Shown: positions 43,319 to 50,839 of the stretch, piece by piece
How the letters are laid out: the number at the start of each line of letters is the position of its first letter
How positions within the stretch are numbered: the first letter of the stretch is position 1
Made by a program: the position numbers and the translations under genes
NCBI RefSeq assembly: GCF_900182575.1
Contig: NZ_FXSZ01000006.1
Location: 180,559 to 244,558, forward strand
DNA: 64,000 nt
Direction: 5' to 3'
Origin: Solitalea koreensis
GTDB taxonomy: Bacteria > Bacteroidota > Bacteroidia > Sphingobacteriales > Sphingobacteriaceae
Notes under the pieces: model-generated
What the model was told of the DNA's origin: nothing
Databases searched by the model: none
The model's input: only the letters and a program-made list of their open reading frames with translations

Positions 43319-43461
43319 GTTTACGGATATATTTATGATGTTAAAACGGGTAAACTAATAGAGGTTGAAGAGGCTACCATAATTGGCCGATCCGGATAAG
43401 CGAAAATTGAGGTTAATTAAAATTTCAGTCCCCGCAATTAATCCTTGCGGGGATTTGTTTT
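43319..43461 (+). repeat. Direct repeat, copy 2 (orphan carbonic anhydrase 3' end)
   Basis: This is an orphan copy of the last 81 coding bases, stop and terminator of the carbonic anhydrase gene. It has no upstream gene and lies just after the thioredoxin gene. With copy 1 it brackets a 1476-bp segment (41843-43318). The terminator hairpin (43430-43452) is kept and may end the module transcript. Confidence 0.88.
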
Positions 43462-43482
43462 TATCCCATTTTCAAACAAGTT

Positions 43483-44385
43483 TTGTATTTAATTGTGATA
43501 TTGCAGGGCATTTATTCTTTAAATTTGATCACTCCTCATTCTTTTTTAACTGAAGTTATAAAATGGTTGAACGAACAATCACTAGAAACGTTTTTTAACG
43601 TTCAGGTAACCAATGATTTTGTTTTATTCCCTGATCACCATCTTGTGCTTCATTTGAACAGCATACCAAGTGTTTCGATGAAGAACGGGGGTGAATTACT
43701 TGCGATAACTGAGCAGTTTCAACTCCAAAATATTCGCTGTATTCATTTGTGGGAAGACATTTGGATGGAAAATACCGAATTGATTAAGTCGAGAGTGATG
43801 GCCATGCTGGGTCAATCGAAACGAATTCACGGGCGACAAACAAAAGTTGTTAAACTCGATAAACCCGTTTTAACTACTTTTCTAAATCAGAATCACTTGC
43901 AAGGCTCTCCAACGGCAAAATATAAATACGGTTTGGTCCATAAGGGCTCATTGGTTGCGGCTGCTTCTTTTAGCGCAGGAAGGCCCATGCTGCGTGAGGG
44001 ACAAACGTATCAGTCATTTGAACTGGTTAGGTTTGCCAATTTGCATAGCCATACTGTTGTTGGCGGCTTAAGTAAGTTGCTTCAGCATTTCATTAAAGAG
44101 CAAAAACCGGATGATATTATGACCTATGCCGATCGGGATTGGTCGATGGGAGAGGGCTATCAGAAATTAGGATTTACACACATAGGTAACACCGCTCCAC
44201 TTCCTTTTTGGATTCATCCAAAGGAACGATTGCGATATTATTCAACGCGTTTGCCCGATCATCTATCCAATGAGTTTAAAAATCAGGACGCATTTAAAAC
44301 AATTGATTCATTTATGGAAGCGAAAGGGTATGTGCGTATTTTCAATTCCGGAAACCTGAAATATCTGTTACTGATTAATAGGTAA
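43483..44385 (+). CDS. Hypothetical protein with Vsr-like and homing-endonuclease-associated motifs
   Basis: This is a 300-residue frame starting at TTG 43483; no ATG fits the early part. Middle residues HLWEDIWMENTELIKSRVMA resemble the Vsr/DUF559-type nuclease C-terminus (EDxW...K-x-R). The later TYADRDWSMGEGYQKLGFTH is a run known from phage and homing-endonuclease-associated or GNAT-like proteins. I cannot name the family with confidence. It lies right after the duplicated carbonic anhydrase end and before miaA. It may be the original downstream neighbour of the carbonic anhydrase or part of mobile DNA. Confidence 0.65.
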   Translation: MYLIVILQGIYSLNLITPHSFLTEVIKWLNEQSLETFFNVQVTNDFVLFPDHHLVLHLNSIPSVSMKNGGELLAITEQFQLQNIRCIHLWEDIWMENTELIKSRVMAMLGQSKRIHGRQTKVVKLDKPVLTTFLNQNHLQGSPTAKYKYGLVHKGSLVAAASFSAGRPMLREGQTYQSFELVRFANLHSHTVVGGLSKLLQHFIKEQKPDDIMTYADRDWSMGEGYQKLGFTHIGNTAPLPFWIHPKERLRYYSTRLPDHLSNEFKNQDAFKTIDSFMEAKGYVRIFNSGNLKYLLLINR

Positions 44386-44440
44386 TAGTGTTTTTTGCTA
44401 TGGACTTTTTTAAACTTGTAACCTTCAACCTGTAAAACCC

Positions 44441-45361
44441 ATGAATCTCATCGTTATACTTGGTCCAACCGCTTCCGGCAAGACAAAACTAGCTACACAT
44501 CTTGCTTATGAAATAAACGGTGAGGTGCTGAGCGCTGATTCCCGTCAAATTTATACAGGTATGGATATTGGTACCGGCAAAGATCTCAATGAATATAATG
44601 TTAACGGCAAGTTAATACCCTATCATTTGATCAATATCCGGAATGCTGGCGATGATTATAATATAGCTGATTATCAACGTGATTTTGATGAAGCAATTCA
44701 TCAGGTTGGCAAGCATAATGCAACACCAATTCTATGTGGTGGAACAGGAATGTATATTGATGCTGTGTTAAGTGGATTTCAGTTTACCCGTATTCCTATT
44801 GATGAACAATTGCGTAAAGAATTGCTGCTAAAAGATAAAGAAGAACTAATTTCGATTTTTAATGAACTACCTTCTGATTATACCCATCTGGCTGATACAT
44901 CAACTCATAAACGCTTAATAAGAGCGATTGAGATTGCAAGTTATTTACAAAAACATCCTTTTGAATTTGCAGATCTACCCCAATTTAAGGCTACTATAAT
45001 AGGGTTGAAAATTGACCGGGAACTTCGCCGTGAACGCATTACGAAACGTTTACAAGAACGGTTGCAACAAGGCTTGATTGAGGAAGTTCAAGCTTTATTG
45101 GATAAGGGTATTTCTGCTGAAAAAATCATCTTTTATGGTTTAGAGTACAAGCTGATTACTCAATATTTGCTCCATGAATTCAGCTACGATGAAATGGTTG
45201 CTAAACTGGAAGTGGCCATACATCAATTTGCCAAACGACAAATGACTTATTTTAGAAAGATGGAACGGGATGGACACGAAATTCACTGGATCGATGCCTC
45301 AACTCCATTAAATGAGCAATTGGATGCAATTAAATCCTTACTAAGATCAAAAGAAGTATAG
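44441..45361 (+). CDS. miaA: tRNA dimethylallyltransferase
   Basis: MiaA adds the dimethylallyl group to A37 of tRNAs reading UNN codons. The 306-residue product has the P-loop ILGPTASGKTKLA (residues 6-18), DSRQIYTGMDIGTGK (about 33), CGGTGMYIDAVLSG and the C-terminal RQMTYFRKM. It is convergent with ligD, only 1 bp apart. Confidence 0.94.
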   Translation: MNLIVILGPTASGKTKLATHLAYEINGEVLSADSRQIYTGMDIGTGKDLNEYNVNGKLIPYHLINIRNAGDDYNIADYQRDFDEAIHQVGKHNATPILCGGTGMYIDAVLSGFQFTRIPIDEQLRKELLLKDKEELISIFNELPSDYTHLADTSTHKRLIRAIEIASYLQKHPFEFADLPQFKATIIGLKIDRELRRERITKRLQERLQQGLIEEVQALLDKGISAEKIIFYGLEYKLITQYLLHEFSYDEMVAKLEVAIHQFAKRQMTYFRKMERDGHEIHWIDASTPLNEQLDAIKSLLRSKEV

Positions 45362-45362
45362 C

Positions 45363-47783
45363 TTATTTTTTTAGAACCTTAAGCAAGTTAACAGCTGTTT
45401 TATGCAGCTCTTTCCAAGGATCATCTCTTGTTTTAAGCAGTTCAGGAACATTAAATATATTATAATCTTCCATTTTTAAATCAAAGGTCACCTCAGTCCA
45501 GAATAGAGGCCATGAAACGGTTGCTCCCGGTTTTGGCCTTAAACTATAAGCAGATGCAAGTGTTTGGCCTTTTCGGTTTTGAAGGTAATCAACATACACT
45601 TTCTTCTGCCGGTTTTTGGGACTACGCTCTAAACTTGTGATTGCAGGCACTTCTTCATTTACCCGTTGGGCAATGAACTCAGCGAATTTTCTCACAATTT
45701 CGAAATCATATTTTTGGGCAACATGTATATAAATATGTATTCCGGTCGATCCCGATGTTTTAACGAAACTGGTAATGCCGAGTGAATCATAAACTTCTTT
45801 AGTAGCCAATGCCACCTCAATTACTTTTTTAAACTCAATATCTTCAGGGTCTAGGTCAATAACTAGATAATCCGGTTGGTCAATTTTGGGAATTTGTGAA
45901 AGCCAGGGGTTCATTTCAATGCAACCTAAATTGGCGAAATAGATCAGTCCTGCTTTATCGTTACAGATTGCATAGTTGATTTCCTGATTATTGTGTTCTG
46001 AGAAGATAGGGACTGTCTCCAGCCATTCAGGTTTGCTCTCAATGTCCTTTTGATAAAAACTGCTGCCGTAAATGCCATTGGGATGTCGGTTCAATGAAAG
46101 TGGACGGTTTTTGAGATAGGGTAGAATATAGTCGGAAATGGAATCGTAGTAATCTACCACATTTCCTTTTGTAATATGATCATCGGGGAAATAGATTTTA
46201 TTTTGATTGGTAAGTTTCAACTTAACCTTTCCGATTTTTAATTCGTAATTATCTTCTTTCATTGCTGGATGCTTTTTGATTGTGGCGTTTTTGTCATCTC
46301 GAAGCGTTTTAAAAACTGGATGTCGTAATTTTCCATCTTTGGTTTTTTCTGCAAATTTTATGGTAGCAATTAATTTAGGTTGTAACCAATGGACAGGGGT
46401 GTCATTTGTTATTTTTTCAGTGAATGAACTGGTGTTCTGTTCGTAAGGGATGAATTTTGCGTGGAGTTCAGCATCATCTTTTTCATTCCAACCAGTTCCG
46501 CATTTACCTGTGAATACAAGTTTGCTATCCTCATATTTCCCTAATAGCAAGGCGCCAATTTTCTCGGTTCCCGAACGTGCTTCAGTAAAACCACCAATGA
46601 TAAACTCGTCATCGTTGGTGATTTTAAGTTTTACCCAATCTGAACTTCGGGTTCCGGGTAAATAGATACTGTCAATTTTTTTGGCAATGATTCCTTCTCT
46701 ACCTTCGTTAAATACCGTTTTCAAAAGCTCTTCAGGCTTGCCTCTTTCGGAAGGAACATAAATAACCTGTGGTGATTTTAAGCTAGAAATTAATTTTTCA
46801 AGTAATTTCTTTCGGTCGCTTAATGGCATTGAAATCGTTGAAATTCCATTTAAATGCAAAAGATCAAACACATAATAATAAACTTTACCTGAAGGATCTT
46901 TCATGAAGTTTTGTAAAAGCTGAAAGTCAGGTTTTCCGGTTTTATCTAGACAAACGACTTCTCCATCCAAAATAACTTCATGATCGAAACGGCTTAAAAT
47001 GGTAGCAATTTGCTGAAACTTGGTGGTATAATTTATTTGGTTCCGGGAGTAAAGATGAACCATGTGCTTGCTAACCGTTGCAACTATTCGGTATCCATCT
47101 AATTTGGGCTCATATACCCAGCTTCCACCGCTGACTTCCCTTTTTTTAGGAGTTTCCGCCAACATCGGTGAAACAAAGCCAACCGGTTTTGTCACTTGCC
47201 TGGAACGCGAAGTTTTTTCGGAAGTTTTATTTCCTTTCTTTTTTACGCGTTCAGAAACAAAATCTTCCGCATTATAAACTTTATCAGTAGCATATTTGTC
47301 GCCATGCTTAATTAATAACCAGGCGTTTTTTTCGTCCGATTTGATTTTTACCAGTGCAAATTCCCCTTTAAGCCGCTTACCATTCAATACGAATTTCAGG
47401 TTGCCTTTTTCTAATTCTTCCAACAAACCTTTTTCAGGATTTTTGTATTCCTTTAATGGGGAATAATAGCCCTTGTCCCAAATTAGTACATTGCCGGCTC
47501 CATAATTTCCTTTGGGAATTTCACCTTCAAATGATTTATAATCGATGGGATGATCTTCCACCATCATTGCCAAACGTTTATCCTGCGGATTTAAGGATGG
47601 ACCTTTGGGTACCGCCCAGCTTTTTAACGTTCCTGCCAATTCTAATCGGAAATCATAATGTAATTGACTTGCATGATGCCTTTGGATTACAAATGCTAGT
47701 TTTTCCCCTTTTGATGTACCTCTTTGCGGTTCATTGGTTTTGGAGAAATCTCTTTTGTCATGATACGCTTTAAGGCTGTCCAT
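45363..47783 (-). CDS. ligD: Multifunctional DNA ligase D for non-homologous end joining
   Basis: LigD processes and seals double-strand breaks with Ku. The 806-residue protein has the domain order phosphoesterase - ligase - polymerase. The N-terminal phosphoesterase has QLHYDFRLELAG (about 38) and MMVEDHPIDYKSFEGEIPKG. The ligase has the lysine motif EPKLDGYRIVAT (about 228) and later EGIIAKK. The primase-polymerase has LVIDLDPEDI (about 645) and TSGSTGIHIYIHV. It lies 3 bp after ku, so it is surely in one operon. All domains look intact. Confidence 0.96.
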   Translation of the reverse strand: MDSLKAYHDKRDFSKTNEPQRGTSKGEKLAFVIQRHHASQLHYDFRLELAGTLKSWAVPKGPSLNPQDKRLAMMVEDHPIDYKSFEGEIPKGNYGAGNVLIWDKGYYSPLKEYKNPEKGLLEELEKGNLKFVLNGKRLKGEFALVKIKSDEKNAWLLIKHGDKYATDKVYNAEDFVSERVKKKGNKTSEKTSRSRQVTKPVGFVSPMLAETPKKREVSGGSWVYEPKLDGYRIVATVSKHMVHLYSRNQINYTTKFQQIATILSRFDHEVILDGEVVCLDKTGKPDFQLLQNFMKDPSGKVYYYVFDLLHLNGISTISMPLSDRKKLLEKLISSLKSPQVIYVPSERGKPEELLKTVFNEGREGIIAKKIDSIYLPGTRSSDWVKLKITNDDEFIIGGFTEARSGTEKIGALLLGKYEDSKLVFTGKCGTGWNEKDDAELHAKFIPYEQNTSSFTEKITNDTPVHWLQPKLIATIKFAEKTKDGKLRHPVFKTLRDDKNATIKKHPAMKEDNYELKIGKVKLKLTNQNKIYFPDDHITKGNVVDYYDSISDYILPYLKNRPLSLNRHPNGIYGSSFYQKDIESKPEWLETVPIFSEHNNQEINYAICNDKAGLIYFANLGCIEMNPWLSQIPKIDQPDYLVIDLDPEDIEFKKVIEVALATKEVYDSLGITSFVKTSGSTGIHIYIHVAQKYDFEIVRKFAEFIAQRVNEEVPAITSLERSPKNRQKKVYVDYLQNRKGQTLASAYSLRPKPGATVSWPLFWTEVTFDLKMEDYNIFNVPELLKTRDDPWKELHKTAVNLLKVLKK

Positions 47784-47786
47784 ACC

Positions 47787-48560
47787 TTATGAAACTTTTT
47801 TCTTTACCGATAAGCTTTTCATCAATTGATCCATTAAGTCATCAGATTTTTTAACTGTTTCGGCTTTAATTTTTCGGATGGTTGGTCGTTTTCCCGCTGC
47901 TTTCGCTTTAATGATGTTCAGTAATGATTCAGTGTACGAATTTTTAAAACTTGACAGATCAAACGGCGTGGTATATTCTTTAATCAATGCCAGCGCCATA
48001 TCAAGCTCTTTCTTGTTAATAGCAGGTTCTTCAATGCTTAATTCATCCATATTTCTGATTTCTTCAGGAAAACGAATTTTTTGAATGACCAACCCTTTTT
48101 TTATTGACCGGATCAAGCATAAGTACTCTGATGTACGCAGAACAAACCGCGCTAAACCTGCTTTTTGCGTTTTTTCTAATGCCTGATGTAAAAGGCTATA
48201 CGCTTTCATTCCTCCCTTTTCAGGCTCAACATAATAAGGACTCTCAAAATACATGGGGTCAACATCTTTTAATTCGAGAAAATTTTCAATTTGGATAGTT
48301 TTTGACTTTTCAGGTGATGCTTCCTCAAAGTCCGCCTCTTCTAAAATCACGTAATCATCCTGGTATTTATAACCTTTTACTATATTTTCCCAAGGAACTT
48401 CCTTTCCACTATTTTCGTTTACTCTTTTGAAACGGATAGGGGCATGGTCGCTCCGATCAAGCATGTCGAGGTCCAATGTGCTTGATTGAGTGGCGCTATA
48501 CAGCTTAATTGGAATATTTACTAAGCCGAAATTGATACTTCCCTTCCAGATTGCTTTCAT
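47787..48560 (-). CDS. ku: Ku protein for non-homologous end joining
   Basis: The 257-residue Ku homodimer subunit binds DNA ends and recruits LigD. It opens AIWKGSINFGLVNIPIKLYS, the bacterial Ku signature, with the core YFESPYYVEPEKGGMKAYSL (about 101) and ARFVLRTSEYLCLIRS. The C-terminal basic tail (RPTIRKIKAETVKKS) is typical. ligD follows 3 bp later on the same strand. Confidence 0.95.
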   Translation of the reverse strand: MKAIWKGSINFGLVNIPIKLYSATQSSTLDLDMLDRSDHAPIRFKRVNENSGKEVPWENIVKGYKYQDDYVILEEADFEEASPEKSKTIQIENFLELKDVDPMYFESPYYVEPEKGGMKAYSLLHQALEKTQKAGLARFVLRTSEYLCLIRSIKKGLVIQKIRFPEEIRNMDELSIEEPAINKKELDMALALIKEYTTPFDLSSFKNSYTESLLNIIKAKAAGKRPTIRKIKAETVKKSDDLMDQLMKSLSVKKKVS

Positions 48561-48634
48561 AATAGAGAGATTAAGATGTTTTAAAGAAAGGGAGAGGACA
48601 TCAGAAAATAATCTGTCATCCTCTCCATGGCAGA

Positions 48635-48865
48635 TTACAAGCCCATATCATCGACTGCTTCCTGAACCCTTGTCGAAAATTTGTCCTTGACAGAATTTAT
48701 CCCTGTATTTAGAATATCAATAATATCATTGCTTGTACGTTTCAGCGTTTCGCTTAAGCGATGTCTCAATGCTGAACCTTTATCAGGAGCTGTTATTAAA
48801 CCCAGTCCTGATCCAATGGCTAAACCTGCCAGAAATGCTAAAATTGTTTTACTATCATTATTCAT
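48635..48865 (-). CDS. YtxH-domain small membrane protein
   Basis: This 76-residue protein begins with a glycine-rich hydrophobic segment TILAFLAGLAIGSGLGLITA followed by PDKGSALRHRL, the YtxH signature. The remainder is a basic/acidic helix (TLKRTSNDIIDILNTGINSV). It is commonly linked to stress responses, but the function is not established. It lies 74 bp upstream of ku on the same strand, perhaps co-expressed. Confidence 0.85.
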   Translation of the reverse strand: MNNDSKTILAFLAGLAIGSGLGLITAPDKGSALRHRLSETLKRTSNDIIDILNTGINSVKDKFSTRVQEAVDDMGL

Positions 48866-49105
48866 ATTGAATAGTTTTTAAAGGTTTAAGTAATATATTG
48901 TAAACGAGAATGATACGTATTGGTTTTGGAAAAGTAAATCTTTGGGAAAATGAATTTGCTTTTTTTGCTTCCGGGTTCTCTACGGAGATTATGAAGTAGG
49001 AGATCGGAATTCCGATTTTTTACTGAATATGGTTATGAAAGAAAACGATTGGGGTTGGAGGTTAATGAAGCATCCTGTTAAATGATGCTACTTAAATGCG
49101 TTCCT
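48866..49105. other. 240-bp gap between the YtxH and kinase-like genes
   Basis: No frame, hairpin or motif stands out beyond the likely YtxH promoter region. Confidence 0.4.
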
Positions 49106-50119
49106 TCATTCAGCAAGAAGCATTGATACATAAGAATCCATAAGACGAAGGTATTTTTCCGTTTCGGCAAGTGCTTTTTTACGCTGCTCATTATCAGCAT
49201 TCTTTGATCTAAGGCTATTAACCTTTGCCCTCACATTAGCACGATAACATTTATAATAAATAAAGAGTGATTTTTCCTCCTTGGTTTGCATACAAGGAAA
49301 CAAATTGTTGTAAGTTTTGATGAATAATTTGGATAAATCCGGTCGACCGAATGCCTCAAGGTCCATACATAAAAAAGCTACCTCGTTCAGCACATCAATT
49401 TGGCGGTAGTCGTCGTTGAACTCTATGCAATCAAATATAACAGGTTCTGGAAGTAGGAATATATTCCGTGAGTGCAAGTCTCCATGAACATCACGGAAAA
49501 ATCCCAAGCGCAATCTTGCCAATAAAAGGTCATTATGTTTACCAATAAAATTCATATTAACTTCAACCGCTTTGTCGATGATATCCCTGCTTTCAGCGCC
49601 CAAGTGCTCGTATAAATAACTTTTTTGCTCAGCCAAGGCATTGAACTTCTTCTGTATATTGCGCACCTCTTTCTTGTAAATGCAGCAGGCGTTTAGGTGA
49701 AAAGCAGCGATCTGTTGTGCTATGTTTTGTATGTCACTTCCTGAAACCTTGTTTTTACTCAATAAAACATCCATTTGCTTTTTTTCGTCCATTCTGCGCA
49801 TGCGAACGGCATAATCAATAATTTCTCCCTCATTTAGGCCAAGATTAATTCCTTCTGGTGATTGCCTTACAGGTTGAATATCGAGGTACATATTTTCCGT
49901 CAATCTTTGATTTAATTTCAATTCTTTTTCACAAAAGTATTTCCGTTTCTTTAGTGTAGAAAAGTCCAAGAAGGAATACTTCATGGGTTGTTTGACCTTG
50001 TAAACAAACCGGTTACACAAAATGACCCATGAAATGTGCGTTTCAACGAGCTCAGGATGGTCGCATACGTTAAGAAATTTTCCTGCTGAAATCAGTTTAT
50101 TTATTTCTTGTTTCTCCAT
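49106..50119 (-). CDS. Aminoglycoside phosphotransferase-like kinase (COG2187)
   Basis: This protein-kinase-like enzyme has 337 residues. The catalytic loop is DVHGDLHSRNIFLLPEPVIF (about 220), giving the HxDxxxxN motif, and the metal-binding aspartate lies in VIFDCIEFND. The N-terminal ATP-lobe strand is ILCNRFVYKVKQP. COG2187 proteins often occur with, or fused to, a COG0645 P-loop kinase, and here the neighbour at 50097 is that partner, overlapping by 23 bp. The substrate is unknown; resistance to an antibiotic is not implied. Confidence 0.85.
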   Translation of the reverse strand: MEKQEINKLISAGKFLNVCDHPELVETHISWVILCNRFVYKVKQPMKYSFLDFSTLKKRKYFCEKELKLNQRLTENMYLDIQPVRQSPEGINLGLNEGEIIDYAVRMRRMDEKKQMDVLLSKNKVSGSDIQNIAQQIAAFHLNACCIYKKEVRNIQKKFNALAEQKSYLYEHLGAESRDIIDKAVEVNMNFIGKHNDLLLARLRLGFFRDVHGDLHSRNIFLLPEPVIFDCIEFNDDYRQIDVLNEVAFLCMDLEAFGRPDLSKLFIKTYNNLFPCMQTKEEKSLFIYYKCYRANVRAKVNSLRSKNADNEQRKKALAETEKYLRLMDSYVSMLLAE

Positions 50120-50606
50120 ACTTATTCAGATGATTAACCGCCATCAATAGCATATCTTCAATATTATCGTTTGTCGATTCCAGCACCAGGTGATCATTTA
50201 CCATTGGTTCCCATAGCGTTTTTATTTTTTGATAAATATCAAAGTCAGCCTCACTGTAAGGCCTGCGATTTTTTAACCGTTCACGGATGACGGATTCCTC
50301 AGCTTTTACTTCGATAAAGAATACGGCATCCAAGGTTCTTAATCCATCGATGAATATTTTCCTGATCTTTTTTTTATAAAAAGTTCCATCAAGTACCACA
50401 ATACCTTTGTCATTTTTTGAAAGTGTGACTTTTTCCAGCATTTTTTCATAAACTGAAAGTTTTTCTTCTTCAGAATATGTTCTGATGGCATGCATTTCCA
50501 TCCTTAATCTGTCACTGTTTATATAATCAGCATTTATCATTTCAGCAAGGCGGGAAGCGAAATAACTTTTACCAGAACCTGGCAGGCCAAATACAATTAC
50601 AATCAT
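50097..50606 (-). CDS. P-loop kinase (COG0645, AAA_33 type)
   Basis: The 169-residue P-loop protein starts MIVIVFGLPGSGKSYFASRL, with Walker A GLPGSGKS (residues 7-14). YINSDRLRMEMHA (about 30) is the substrate strand and VVLDGTFYKKKIRK (about 70) the Walker B-like part. NRRPYSEADFDIY is typical of this kinase group. It overlaps the COG2187 gene by 23 bp. Together they probably phosphorylate one small molecule, unidentified. Confidence 0.85.
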   Translation of the reverse strand: MIVIVFGLPGSGKSYFASRLAEMINADYINSDRLRMEMHAIRTYSEEEKLSVYEKMLEKVTLSKNDKGIVVLDGTFYKKKIRKIFIDGLRTLDAVFFIEVKAEESVIRERLKNRRPYSEADFDIYQKIKTLWEPMVNDHLVLESTNDNIEDMLLMAVNHLNKYGETRNK

Positions 50607-50839
50607 AAATGGTTCAAAATATGTTTCGGAAACTTTACATTAATCTAGGTAAATAGTAGATGATGCGCAAAAAACTGACATGATATAATTAAGCAGCTAT
50701 TTCCGGTTCTCTATGATTCAAATCAGGTTGTTATTTGATGGACCTCATGAAAACTGGAAAAGCATCCGCCTAAATTTATTCATCTAAAAGAGTTATCAAA
50801 TCAGTGGTAACTTTTTGCTGGTCAAAAAAAGATGATCGT

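Noticed and set aside
49106..50119. Aminoglycoside resistance gene
   Set aside because: COG2187 members share the fold only; context with a COG0645 kinase does not support an antibiotic-modifying role.
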